A stretch of DNA of 64,000 nt from contig MCGT01000041.1 in assembly GCA_002104935.1 (NCBI GenBank), positions 69,501 to 133,500 of the forward strand. Direction: 5' to 3'. The notes under the pieces are model-generated. The model saw only the letters and a program-made list of their open reading frames with translations, made no database searches and was not told the origin of the DNA. This document shows positions 1-11,774 of this stretch, piece by piece; within the stretch, counting starts at the first letter, position 1, and each line of letters begins with the position of its first letter. A program made the translations under genes and the position numbers. The stretch is from Hesseltinella vesiculosa. Lineage: Eukaryota > Mucoromycota > Mucoromycetes > Mucorales > Cunninghamellaceae.

Positions 1-177
1 TGCCACCAATTCTCTTTTTCATTTTTTTTCTCCTTTGTCCGTTTTTTTTCTATTTTGCCTTTTTCTTTCTCTTTTCACTTTCTCAGCTTGGTTGCGTTGA
101 CTTGATCTTTCCTATTGCTTTATTTGCTTACTCTCTCCATTAAAAAAAAAAAAATACATCTTGTAGTGGCAAAACTG

Positions 178-2325
178 ATGGCTCCCAACGCGGTCAAGTA
201 AGTGCTGGCTTGGCTGACCAAGATGAGGTTGTTCATTTTTTTATCTTTATCTTGTCATCATTAGACCAGTGTTTGGTAGTTTGGAAAATCAAACGCAACG
301 ACAGAAACGCTCCAGAATTGAACTTTTGGGCATAGCTGACGAGCGACCCTTTAAGCACATCCGTCCAGCTGGTCCTCACCTACCTGCGAGTGCTTCCATG
401 GTTGAACAAGAAGAAGTTCAAAAAGAAAACGTCCCTCCTGTTTTGGTTCAGTTTGCGCCTGTGGAAACAGCCACTTCATCACCCACCCATTCCCATCATT
501 CACCTTCGCCTTCCACCTCCCCCAGTCGCTTTGTACCTCATACTTATACAACTCAAATCTCTGGTGATACCACTCGCACCAACGGACGTGCTACCATTGG
601 TTGCAAATCTATTGGCAAACCCAAACCTTCTCATGAACACCGCTTGTCGCCTGAACAGCTCAAGCTGCTTAGCCGTCGCATCGATCCTTCATTACCCATG
701 TCCCCTCGAGGCTCACCTTCCAAGCCGGTCTTGCCTGACATCTTTCAAGAGGACATCCCCAAGGAAGTCGTCAAGCCGACCGTGGCTTCGCACTGTATGT
801 ATCAGACCTGTGTGGATTTGTGGCCAACCGAGCCTACCCTCGGTGACCTTGGCTCTGACAACATCAAGAACTTGACCAACATGCTCAAGGTGCGTCTGTC
901 CCAGGCCAAATACCGTTTATTGTCCAAGCTCGAAGACGAAGAACAAAAGCTGGTGGCCGATGCTGCCAAACCTCCAAAGATTAGCCCTGCCTTTGCCCGT
1001 GCCCGCCGCCTGCTCAACGACGACATTGACTACTCCACCTGGCCCACCTTTGAAAAGCATGTCATCACCTTGACCGACAAGCGTACCCGCTCCTTCCTGA
1101 CCGTCGTCGGCAACGCCAAAGGCCTCCACCAACAACGCGAAGCCTATCTCGAACGTCACCATCAAAAACGTCAACTTGAAAATGAACAAGCCAAGCAACG
1201 GCTCAAAATCAGTATCCAACAACGCCTCAAGCCCAATGTCTCCTGCCCCCCTCCTGCTCGTCACCCCTTGCCCTACAACAAAAAAGACCCAGCCTCTGCC
1301 AAACGCAAGCGTCCCGTCCATCCCTCTCTGCCGGCCAAACCCTCCAAGAAAAATACCAAGGACGTCGACATTGCCGAAGGTCGTCAGCAAGCTGCCCTTG
1401 TCAACCCCACCACGATGGAAGATGGTAAATTTCTTTCTTATTTTATCTATCCATCGACGACTCACCCCCCCTCCCTCTTTTTTTTTAAGGCACGCAAGCA
1501 TTTGTTTGCGCCCCCTGTAGCAAACAATACAAGACTCGTAACGGTCTGGCCTATCATTTGGCTCGTTGTGCCAACCGCATTGGTGCTTCTGCCAGCCAAC
1601 CAGCCTCCGAAATACCAACAAAGAAAAAGTCTCGACCCGTGCCCACCCAGCCACAGCAACAGACAACCGAAGACCTGCCAGCCAAACCTACCTCTCCTGA
1701 AATGACCTCACCCATTCCCTCCACTGCATCATCCCACAGCACTGTGCAATGTATCTGTGACCATCCAACCGACGATGACGGCATGATGCTTCAATGTGAC
1801 CAGTGTCAGCTGTGGCTTCATTTGGACTGCGTTGGCGGAAGTGAATCGGTGCTGGAAGATGTCTACCACTGTCCTCGCTGTATTCAAACCACCACTACCC
1901 CAGCCTCCCCCCAACCCATCATGGAAACACCCTTGATCAACCACTCGGCTGCCTTGGACTCATCTGTCTTGATGGCCACCCCTCTTGAGTCCTTGTCCTC
2001 CTTGGCTGTCATGACCCCTTCCAGCTTCCCTCAAGCTGCCACCCCCACCCAGCACCACCCACTCGCCATTTGGGACCATCTCTTATCCTCTGCCCCCGAT
2101 GTCCCTTCCTTGCTCTACTCGGATGCCACGGCCATGACCAGCACCTTGGACGAAGACCTTCATTATGCTGTGGACATGCCTTCCGACCTTGACCATCATG
2201 ACTTGCCTCCCACCGACTGGTTTCAATTTGCTAACTTTGATGACGATTTCCATTGTGATGACGACCATGATAAGAAACTCTCACCAGCCAATGACGATGC
2301 CCCAGAAAACCTTCCAGTCCAATAA
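178..2325 (+). CDS. C2HC zinc-finger plus PHD-finger nuclear protein
   Basis: Three exons (178..197, 265..1424, 1490..2325) give about 671 residues. The first exon encodes only six codons before a GTAAGT donor; the downstream frame continues without an early stop. Residues about 400-420 form a C-x2-C-x12-H-x3-C zinc finger whose first cysteines lie just after the second intron. Residues about 478-526 form a PHD finger (C4HC3 pattern, starting CICDHP and ending CPRC), a fold that usually reads histone H3 tails. The N-terminal half is basic and Pro/Ser-rich with a conserved-looking helical block around residues 290-340; the C-terminus is acidic. A chromatin-associated regulator is inferred. I do not recognise a specific orthologue, and no catalytic domain is visible. 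Confidence 0.8.
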
Positions 2326-4113
2326 TGATCAGCAGCCTCCCTCATATTAGTGTTATAACTTTGCCCTTCACCTCATCTTCCTCATTTGCATATCCCACAA
2401 ACATCCATCATTGTAAAAAAAAAAAAAAAAATGAACAGAAAAAAAAATTCCCCTTCCCCCTCCCAAAAATTCCCCTTTTTTTCAACACAAAAAAAAAAAG
2501 ATTAAACTGAGATTGCTCTTTTCTTTTCAAGAAGGTCATTGAACTTGCAAAGCTTCGTTTTTGAGTTCATTTTAAATAAAATGCCCCCAGGCACTCGTAC
2601 TTTTCTTATCTTGTTAAGCATGTCTTTTGGCATTCCACCTAACGCATCCATGTCTCGGGTAGCCATCGTGACCACTTCACGGTTTGACAATGCCATCCAG
2701 TATGCGTCCCTTGTTGCTTCCATCTTACTTTATGTGCGCGCGCATGGCGGCGTTTAAAATGGAGAGGAGGGGAGGACAATGCGTGACACAATCCTCATGG
2801 AAGTTAGAAAGGGAACGCACTGCTTTATTGTCCTGGTGCATGCTAGACGGTTTGAAATAAAAAAAACACGTAGAGTGTACCTGTGCCAGGGCATGGATGT
2901 TCGTTACGCGTTTCATGCGCCTCATTGCAAGGAAGGTGCTTGTCACTTGGGCTTATGAACAAATGAGGCAAGGTGGGATGACGATCCCTCCTAAATGGTT
3001 GGTAATGCAAGGTTAAAAAGGTGAAGAAACCGAAGCCTATGGATTTAGAGTTTTGGAAAGCCACAATGCTTCGATGGACGGAAAAAAAAAAGGTTTCTGT
3101 TCTACTTGGTCACCTGGTCCTTCTTATTATTATTATTTTTTACTCGCAGTGGTCATCGTTTGTGTGCATAGTGGAAAAAAATAAATCCCTCAAAGCTTTT
3201 TCTTGCATCGACTCCTTAATTTATTGGACCAATGGGTCGTTTTCAACAAAAATAGCAATGGACCAGGTGTGCATAAGAAAAGAACCCACCGCCATGATTG
3301 AACCTTAAAAGTTGGCTGTTGGCCTGACCACCCATTTCAGGCATGGCCCTGGATTTGTTTGTTCAACCTGGTCATTCCCCAAATCCACAAGCAAAACATG
3401 TTGACCATGGGCCGGGACAACCACTGTCCAAATGTAACAACAAAAGAGCGAACAACCAACATGTTTGCTTTCGATTTTCTCCCAGCGAGTTTTATGTGGC
3501 ATGCAGGATCACTTTATGATTCTTTTTTTTTTTGGTCTAGCTTGGAGATGGGGCTCTTGACAAAAAAGAAAATAAAAAAATGTCACACAAACCTGCCAAA
3601 TGAAAACAAGTGATGCCAAAACAATTGGTGCCTTCCTTTGGCAAGTGTCATCATTAGGCAGCATCCGCTCAGCTCAACTTTACGACCTGCTTGGTCAAAG
3701 GAAAAACAAACAGAATACCACGTGGAAAAGAGCCCCATTCCTCTTTTTTTTTTTTTTTTTTTTTCTAAACAGACGGCAAACCAACAGGGTGACCACTTGG
3801 CTTTTCATGCGCTTGTAACACAAATGATTGAAAAGCGTCCACCGATGCTCCTTTGTGCCACCCACGCCTTGTCAAATCCACTGGGCAAAAAAAAAAAAAA
3901 ATGAGAGGATGGTGCATAAAAAAAAAAAAAGTGTATTTCATAAGCGTGGCAATAAAGGAGGAATGAGAACAGGCATACGTTTTTTTTTTTTGTTCGTTTC
4001 ATTGTGAAAAAGTGAAAGGGTAACGAAAGGAGAAAAAAAAGAAGCAAGGCGGGGAGATGGAAAGAGGAAAATATACAACAAAAATCGAGCAAGAGGTGAC
4101 AAAAAAAGGGAAA
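2326..4113. other. Long intergenic region, A/T homopolymers, one coding-like patch
   Basis: No gene is supported here. The stretch holds many poly-A and poly-T runs (for example near 2417, 3750, 3887 and 3917). On the plus strand about 2539-2757 reads open for 72 codons with a protein-like composition, but it has no clear start context, intron partners or family I recognise. It may be a decayed element fragment. The 3' ends of the PHD gene and the minus-strand CSL gene converge on this interval. Confidence 0.5.
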
Positions 4114-7100
4114 CTAAAAGGTATAATGAAGACCTGTGCGATAGACAATGCCATCACCACGGACCAGCAGGATGGGCAAGCTCATCAAGGAGGGGTTGTC
4201 TTGGTCAGGCACAGCCACAGGACTGGCTTGGAGGGCTTGGCGGTCAGGCAAACAGCAGGCCAAGGTCTCGCGAGACTTGTATTCGGTGGCAGGCGCTTGG
4301 ATATCGCCGAACCAAACAAATAGATCACGCGTCATGTTTTCGCCAGAAAGGAGCAGCACCGACGACGACGTAGCTGAAGCTGCCAAGGGCGAAGAAGAGG
4401 TGGCCTGGGTCGAGGGCGACGAAGGTTGGTAGCGGAGCAGCACAGGGAAAGGCGTGATGGGATGGCTGTTGGAGGGACGGGCGAAAGGCTGGTTGTACTC
4501 AGAGTCCAGGCTTGGGGGCAGCCAAAAGGTGTATTTGGCAATGTCTGTGCCGACAATGGTCCACACTGCTGCATCAGACACATCCTCGGTCCAGCAGGCA
4601 CCATCGGATGGCGCGTGTTCGGAGCTGACGCTGGAGCGGCGGTGGTCCACCAGGCTGGAGCGGCGGCCATGCACTGTGGTGGTATCGACATCATTGAGCG
4701 AGTTGACCCGTCGGCGCTGGGTGTCGTTGCTGGTGATGTTGTTGTGGATGGGATGGAAGAGCGAGGGGGGTGGTTGGTGGAGGATGCCTTTGGACTTGAC
4801 GACATCGCACGAGACCCGGCGCTTGCGCACCATCTTGCCTCCGCCGTTGCCGTCGGGCGGGGTGGCGATGCCAAACATGTCGCTCCAGCCGTTGTTGGTG
4901 TTGTTGGTGTTGGGTGGCGAGGTGACACAGGTGCGCACAGTGTTGGTTTTGTGCATGCCGACGACATCGTTCAGGCAGGCCAAGTAGCTGACCGGGTGGG
5001 CGATGTTGGGTAAGGACCATTGCAAGTCTTGGAAAGGTGTGGGGGAGGCGCCAGGCGAGGACGAGTGATGGCGTTTGTTGTTGTAAGCCACGGCTGGATC
5101 GTGGACGATCTGGAAAGCGATCTTGTGCAGCTGTGACACTGGGTCGCCCAAGGCTTCGTCGCCACACTCACCGCCCGAAGGTCCAGACAGGTCGTCCAAT
5201 CGGTTGCCTCCCAGCACCATGCTGCCTTTGTCGACCTTTCGAATGACCATGACTGGGCTGACCAGGCCGGTCGACACGCATTGGAGAACGACGGGTTGGT
5301 TGTAATGGATCGCCATGGGAGGTTCGAGGCCGCTTTGGAGGGCAATGGCTGGAGGAGGGGGGAAGTCGTGATGGAGCGGGTGGTGTGAGATGCGAGGCGT
5401 CATGGTGGCGGCTTGCTCAGGCGATCGGGAGGTATCGACAATCCAAATGACGAACGGATCCCAGGCATTGGTGCGGGCCACGAAACAGGTGCCATTGTTG
5501 GCCTGTTCATTGTTGGAGACGCCAAGGTATTTGGTCGAGACGGTTTGTGAGCGGATGCGGTTGAATAAGGAAATGGTGGTGCCATGATGGATGCATACTA
5601 TTTTTTTCAAAAAAAAAAAAACATAAATCAGCTCACTTTTTTTTTCTTGATAGGACTAATGGGGTGTTGTTTAAGACTTACGTTCCATGTTCTTGACGCT
5701 TTGACGTTTCTTGCTTGGCTTGGAGATCACCTTGATGCCTTTGCTGGGCAGGGTACCCAAGGAAAGACCATTGCCAAGCTGCAGCTTTACCAGGACTTCG
5801 ACACGGCGGCGTTTTTCGTCAGCATCATTGATATGCAGCTGCTTGGAGACGCATTTGGCAATGACGGCTTTGTTTTGTTCATAGGCCTGCAGAACGCCCG
5901 GACCATTTTCCAATGACTGACCCTTGTCATCAAACCATTCTAACAGACCGGTCTGACTGGTGGGTTCGCCTGAGATTTGCACGGTTACTCTGGGTGGACG
6001 TTGGGCATGGCTGCGCTTGGACTGATCTTCGTCCTTCAGCGTCCACCAGGAAGAGGAACCAGATAAAATGGTCGCAGGTGGGGGACACAAAAACCTAAAA
6101 AAATACCGTTCCCCACCAAAAAAAAAAAAAAAAAAAAAAAGTTAAAAAAGTGTGAGTAGGTATGACAAAGGAAACAAAAAAACCACTGGTCCGCACCCCA
6201 GCCGTCAGGGCCTTACCGTTTTTCAGTGCCGTAGCTTTTCTGTGCCACTTTGCTCGTCATAATGGTAATGCAACGTTCACCTGCACAGGCCTTGTCCAAC
6301 AAATAGGCCTGGACCAATGGCTGGAGAAAGTCGGCATGGCGTTTGCCGTGGGCGATGCGAGCATTGATGAGATTGTGCTTGGCTTTGCGTTGCTGTTCCA
6401 GCGTGCGCTGGTCTTCCATCTCATCGTCTTCTTCGGGGATGGAAGGGTGGCGCTGGTCGGTGGAGGAAGTGGTGGAAGGGGAGGACGGAAGGGACCTTGG
6501 GGCTGAAGCACGGCGTCCCGACGGCTTCTTGGCATTGCTTCCGCGACGAGAGTTGGAGGGCACGGCGGCGGTCAGGTCGGAGGAGGACATCCATTGTAAG
6601 CTGTTTGGGGTGGCACTGGAAGGCGAGGCAGAGGGTGGGATGGCCAGCTGGCCAGGCGACACCATGAACTCTTGCATCTGACCATCGTCGTCCAGATTGG
6701 TGGAGCTGGTGAGCGAGTCCAAAAAGGTGTGTGAAAAGAAGACCGGGGTGGTGGGCGAGGTGACGGACGAGACCGGATCTTGGTTAGGCATGGTTTCCAA
6801 GCAAAGGGACATGGCGCGTTGGTGAGGGGCCATGGGCTGCAGTGGCGAGACATCATCCAGCGTGGAATGAGACGAGGAGAAGGAAGAAGGCAAAGATGGG
6901 TCGGCGGGTGGATGGAATGGCATGGACTGCAGAGGGTGGTGGAAAGGCTGGTGCAAGGACGACTGCCATTCCCATTGCATCATGTCCATGGGCTCCGTCT
7001 TGACCTCCGCGGTTGAGAAGGCCGGTCGCTGATGATGGTAATAGTCCATTTCACCCACCGCCACCGAATGACGTCGTCCCATGAAACCCAAATCCAAACC

Positions 7101-7415
7101 AAAGTCGGTTGAAGGCGTGGAAGTGAGAGTGGACGGATTGGACGGTTGGTCAGCCATCATGCCCAATGCTGAGAACGCCGTGGTCGCGGCAGCAGGTTGG
7201 TGTGTAGACAAGATGGGATCCATGGACGCTGCATAATTGTCGGGTGTTGACAACATATCATGCGACCCAGCCGTAAACGACGACATATTCAGACCAGCAG
7301 ACGAGGGTGAGTTGGGAGACGAGTACACAAAGTCAGAGAAACTTGACAGGTCTTGCATTCTTTTTCTAGTGCCAAGCTCTTCCATCGGATTCAACATTGT
7401 GCTGGATGTATTCAT
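4114..7415 (-). CDS. CSL (CBF1/RBP-J/Su(H)/LAG-1) family transcription factor
   Basis: Exons 7415..6217, 6094..5682 and 5597..4114 join in phase to 1031 residues. Diagnostic CSL strings are split by the introns: KVAQKSYGTEKR before intron 1, FLCPPP after it, KPSKKRQSVKNMELC across intron 2, then RSQTVSTKYL. These belong to the Rel-like N-terminal domain and beta-trefoil domain that bind GTGRGAA-type DNA. VIRKVDKG, DPVSQLHK and WTIVGTDIAKYTF mark the beta-trefoil, and a C-terminal Rel-homology/IPT segment follows. The protein is about twice metazoan RBP-J because of a ~390-residue Ser/Pro-rich N-terminus and a ~170-residue insertion inside the beta-trefoil. Fungi lack Notch, so it should act as a Notch-independent regulator like fission yeast Cbf11/Cbf12. 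The long N-terminus resembles the Cbf12-like class. Confidence 0.95.
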
Positions 7416-7474
7416 GGTTTTGCTTTTTCAAAAGGTAAAAAAAAAAGGTGGGTCAGGGGAAAGGTGGTTATAGC

Positions 7475-7510
<36 letters not shown>

Positions 7511-8011
7511 GAAGCTTGCGCTATGTATAAAGACGTTTAAAGTAAAATATGAAAGAAACAACAATCGACCTGCGATGAAAAAAAAAAAGTGTAAAAAAAC
7601 AAAAAAAAAAAAAAAGAACTGAACAGTTTTTAAGAGTGGGCGGTTCGGTCAGCAGTTGCACAGAGCCATTGTCGGACTCTGATTGGTTGAATGCTAAAAC
7701 AAAAAAGCGGGACCAAAAGCAAAGTTTGCCCCACATTTCCTTCCTCCTAATACTTGCACCAATCGTCATGAAATATTGAAACTGCGCTGCAAAGGAGTCA
7801 TGTGGTCGTACAGAAAAAAACTTGGCCCGTTGGCACGGCTCTCCCCCACTTTCTTTTTTTAAAAAATGGTGCTTGATCAAATCACCTTCTCTCACTACTC
7901 CTCCACTGCCTATTGCCAAACTAGAATTGTCTTGTGAAACTGTTTTGCCAAGTGTCACCATCCTCAAGGATTTGAAAGACCGCGAAACTTCTTTTTTTTC
8001 CAAGTCTCTTT
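7416..8011. other. Intergenic: CSL upstream region and ARPC4 3' region
   Basis: About 600 bp between the start of the minus-strand CSL gene and the end of ARPC4. It contains runs of A of about 22, 10 and 14 nt (near 7485, 7578 and 7600). No coding signal survives inspection. An alternative last exon of ARPC4 (7766..7786) would fall here. The CSL promoter must lie in this interval, but I could not define elements. Confidence 0.4.
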
Positions 8012-9199
8012 TTATTTTTGAACAAACAAGAACTAAAAGCGACAATGTCTCTAGGCCCACTTTTTTTTTTTTTAATAAAAAGAAAAACTTGTCAGCCATT
8101 GCAAATAGATTATTAGTGTTTTTGAGCAGTACCTGAAACAAGTAACTTTCAGCCACAAGACGAGCGCGGGTATTGACACTAAGTTTCATTTCCGAGATTT
8201 CCTTGTCTACTTCTTCCATGAAATGTACAATAAAGTCCACAAGTTTGTGTTTGTACATTTGTTCGGTGTGCTTGTTTGTGATCAAAAAGGAGATGTCATA
8301 GCCCTAAGGAAAAAAAAAAAAAGGTAAGTCACCTTTTTGCCCCACACTATCCTCACCTATGGCCACCTCACCCACCCCCTTTTTTTTTCTCCTCTTTCCA
8401 ATGGAGAGTGCTGCGCTTCAGTCTTTTCAAGCCGCATGATCTCTTCTGGTAAAAATGAAGACCGCAATGGTCGCCCCTGCCCTTTTTTTTTCATAAGCAA
8501 AGAGCAATTTACCTTGATGGGTTCACGGCGCAAAATCACAAAGTTTTCAGCTCGAAGCATCATGAAACGCGAAAACTTGTGGCAAAGGATCCGTTCCAAG
8601 TCGTCGGCTTGCTTGACTTTGATACTAACACGGATCGAGTTGACCGACGCCTCAATCAGCACCTTTTCATTTTCATTACGGCTGATCACCAATGGATTCA
8701 ACAGAACCTCCGTAGATTTACTAGGGAGAAATGCACGTCGCCAGCGTCAAAAAAAAAAAAAAAAAAAAAAAAAGACAGGCAGGGGCAGCCCGTCAGTGTC
8801 GATTTTTTTTCAAGTTTCCAAAAGGCAAGCCATCCTTACCCAGATTCCACTTCTGGTACATTGTGTCGTTCTGCTACTTGCGATGCGAAGTTTTCTACAC
8901 ACAAGGCGGCAGTCAGCGATGACCGGACGGCTGTTAAATAAGGTCGAAGAGTGTTGGACTACGAAAAGCACAAGCAAAATAATAATGTCAATCTCCCTAA
9001 TGTAGCATAAAAGACAATAAAAGGAAGCGTCAGTGAAGCATGACCATTTTCAAAAAAGTGCGTTTGTTGTGGTGTCCATCTTTTTTTTTTTTTTTTTGTT
9101 GGGCGAGTCTATACCTTTTTATCCATGGCTATCGAATCAAAGGTCGCCGTCCATCTTTTCACTACAACTTGTTAAAATATTCAAATGAATGCTTACCAT
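8012..9199 (-). CDS. ARPC4: Arp2/3 complex 20-kDa subunit (ARPC4/Arc19)
   Basis: Exons 9199..9197 (ATG alone), 8958..8840, 8720..8513, 8303..8133 and a short last exon give about 173 residues; human ARPC4 has 168. Strong matches are [43 protein letters not shown] and [11 protein letters not shown]. The subunit forms the core dimer with ARPC2 and contacts the mother actin filament in branched actin nucleation. The one-codon first exon uses ATG|GTAAGC and restores MSNTLRPYL, the expected N-terminus. The last exon is uncertain. I prefer 8032..8012 because its 100-bp intron is typical for the window; 7786..7766 also fits the phase. Either choice changes only the last six residues. Confidence 0.93.
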
Positions 9200-9488
9200 G
9201 GTCGTATATTGTTTGGGTAAAGATGAACCAGATGAAAGGTCAAAGGCCGATGAAGAAAAAAAGAAAACGAAAAAAATTGTGCTTGTCTTACCAGCCAATA
9301 AAAAATGTATCTCCGACAATACGAAAAAAATCTCAAAAAGAAATGCTCAAGACAGCTTGCTTTATTATCGTTCAGATGATGCAGATGGGAAACGTAGAAA
9401 AAAAAATAAGAAAATAAGTACATGAAAATACAAAGAAAAGGTATGAAGAGAGAGGGAAGGGGAAGAAGAAAAAAAATGCAAAAGAAGC

Positions 9489-11559
9489 CTAATGACGCTT
9501 CTTGGATCGTTTGGCTTTGAATGACATTTCCATACCACCCATGGCGGTTCTGGACACACGGTGGCCTTCGTTGGCCTTTGCGTTTTTGGAAGACTTCAAG
9601 CGAGAGCCAAAAGATTTGTTTTCTTGTGATCGGAATCGTCGATCAGACTGCATGGCAGGCTTCTTTTTCATCTGGCTGGAAGGTCGAGAGCGGGGAGGCG
9701 CAGGCGCAGGCGCAGCTGGCTCTTCATCACTGGAGGCTTCGTCTAGGGAGCTACCTGCCAGCAAGTCTTCTTCATCGTCATCCTCTTGATCCACATCCAT
9801 GGCTTGGTCATCAGCATCATCATCATCATCGTCCGATTGATCACGGTTGCCATGGCCAAAGGTGGTAGCAGAGCGAGGATGCAACAGTGCATATTCCTTG
9901 GATTCGGTATCGACTTGGAATTCGGGATCAGCAAACAGGTCCTTGAAACGGTCGTCTTGCATAAGCGCATCGGCAGCCTCCTTCTTCTTTGTGTTCTTGG
10001 TATCTTGGCGGAGCTGTTGGGCGAGCTGTTTGTTGACGGCTGGCAGCTTGTCCTTGGCCCGGATACGGGAGGCCCGGTCCTTTTCCAGCTTTTCTCGCAC
10101 CTTGCGCTGCTTGTAGTCGTCATATTCAAAGGGATTAGCAATAAGCTTGGCCTTTTCATACAAGCGCAAGTCGACAAAGAACCCGTGCATGTAGGCTTTG
10201 AGCACATTGGTGCCCATCAAATGCTCCAGACCAAGCGTGGCCAGCTCCTTGCGGGTGACAAACTTGTACTCGTCGTACACATCGCGGTTGGGGTTTTCTT
10301 CCATTTCTTCCGTGAGGTTTTCCAAGAACGAGGCCCAGCGAGGAGCCGAGCCGAGGGCCGGGATGTAGTAGGCCCCCATCTGAATCCCTTCTTGCGCAGT
10401 AAACAGGAGACCCGACTGCTCGCCCACCATGCACACATCATTGATGTCCGTCTCGGGTTCAATCGACGTAAAATGCTTGCCAGAGTTACGATCCCAGATC
10501 TTGACAATCTTCTTATCAGCGACCACGACCTTGGAAGTGTCGCCGCCGCCATGGCCAGCCGCCGCAACGCTGTCGTGGAAGTGGATGGTCTTAATCGGGA
10601 AGCCATACTGGTGATCCTTGACCATGTAGGGCACGCTGGTACGCAGATCGTACAAAAGGGTGTGGCCCGTCGATGTGCCCACCGCCATGTTCAGGCCATC
10701 TTGACGGAACGACAAGGCCGTCACTTCCACCGGCTCCTGCTGGGTCAGCGAGCGGGGCAAGGGCAGCTGATCCAATAAGCCTACCCGGGCTTTGGAGCGC
10801 GGGTCCCACAGCTCCACAGTGCCATTGGCTGAGCCAAAGCCAAACAATTGATGGGCTGGGTTGATTTTCGTGCAGTTGACACCCAGGCTGGCGTCGGTTT
10901 CGATGGAGTTCAGGAAACGGCCCTGCTCAAGATTGAGACGATACACTTCGTTGCCAGCTGCCCCCACCATGAGATCGCAGGAAGGAAAGTGGTAAGCCAG
11001 ACATCGGCCAAATTTGGGCACCCGTGTGCGGTAATGAATGCCGCCTTGGGAATGTAATTCGACGGATCGATCGTTCTGTAGCAAGGCTGATTTCGTCCAG
11101 TCGTCCGACAATAGCTAAGAGAGAATCCGTGAGTTCTTTTTCTTCCATTGCCATGTTTCTCTATCCTAATTTCATTTACCTCAAAGTTGATGGTTTCTGC
11201 ATCGGTGTGGCGTTCAAATTTCATCGACACCTCGGCAAACTCGTAGACTCGCATTTGAGGTTTGTAGGTACCGGTGGCGACAGCAAAATTACCATCGCGG
11301 GTGCATTTAATGGTGTTGGATGCTTCAGGGAATTCGAAATCTTGCAACAGTTCCACTCGTGTGCGGTAATCTGCCAATGAACCAAACGCAAGAGTGAGTG
11401 ATCTAACATTATAGAAAAAAAAGGGGGAGCCTTACCAAAATCCTTTTTCAAAGCTTTCTTTTTCTTTCGTACCAGCCAGTCAGGAATCGATCTTGAACCT
11501 AATCCACCTGATACGGTGTACACCTTGACATTGTTGGCACTGGTCACTGGCAACACCAT
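9489..11559 (-). CDS. ENP2: Ribosome biogenesis WD-repeat protein Enp2/NOL10
   Basis: Exons 11559..11436, 11370..11180 and 11114..9489 join in phase to 646 residues (yeast Enp2 is about 700, human NOL10 688). The N-terminal ~400 residues are a WD40 propeller; KIVKIWDRNSG and the following TDINDVC segment are typical of this family. The middle block (NPFEYDDYKQRKVREKLEKD and RFKDLFADPEF) matches the conserved NOL10 domains. The tail is acidic, then basic with a KKRH end suited to nucleolar retention. Enp2 is an essential 90S pre-ribosome component for 18S rRNA processing. It is transcribed divergently from the peroxiredoxin-like gene with only 215 bp between start codons, so the two probably share a promoter. 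Confidence 0.95.
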
Positions 11560-11774
11560 GATCAATCAATTTCAAATGAAAGGGTGAAGAAGGGAATCTG
11601 CGAGAAGAAAAAAAAAAGAAGAAAAAAGTGGAAGGTGAAGAAAAAGCCACCTGGGTCTTGACACAGCACTGGCGGGGAATGAAACATACCAAGAACTCGC
11701 TGCTTTTTCAATTGGAACCCTCTTTTTCTCTTTTTCCTTCCGTTGCTATTTTTCTTTTCTTTTCTTGGTGCAAC
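11560..11774. promoter_or_regulatory. Bidirectional promoter between ENP2 and peroxiredoxin-like gene
   Basis: A 215-bp interval separates the two divergent start codons. It is rich in AAGAAAAA/TTTTTCTT tracts, which commonly act as nucleosome-depleting sequence in fungal promoters. No TATA box is obvious. The assignment rests on gene geometry. Confidence 0.5.

Noticed and set aside
4426..5013. A 195-codon plus-strand frame rich in Val/Gly/Asp
   Set aside because: Antisense to the CSL beta-trefoil insertion, a GC-rich low-complexity stretch that leaves several frames open.
9786..10778. A 330-codon plus-strand open frame
   Set aside because: It is exactly antisense to ENP2, whose minus-strand frame has strong family motifs. 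The plus frame shows no domain and reflects codon bias of the real gene.
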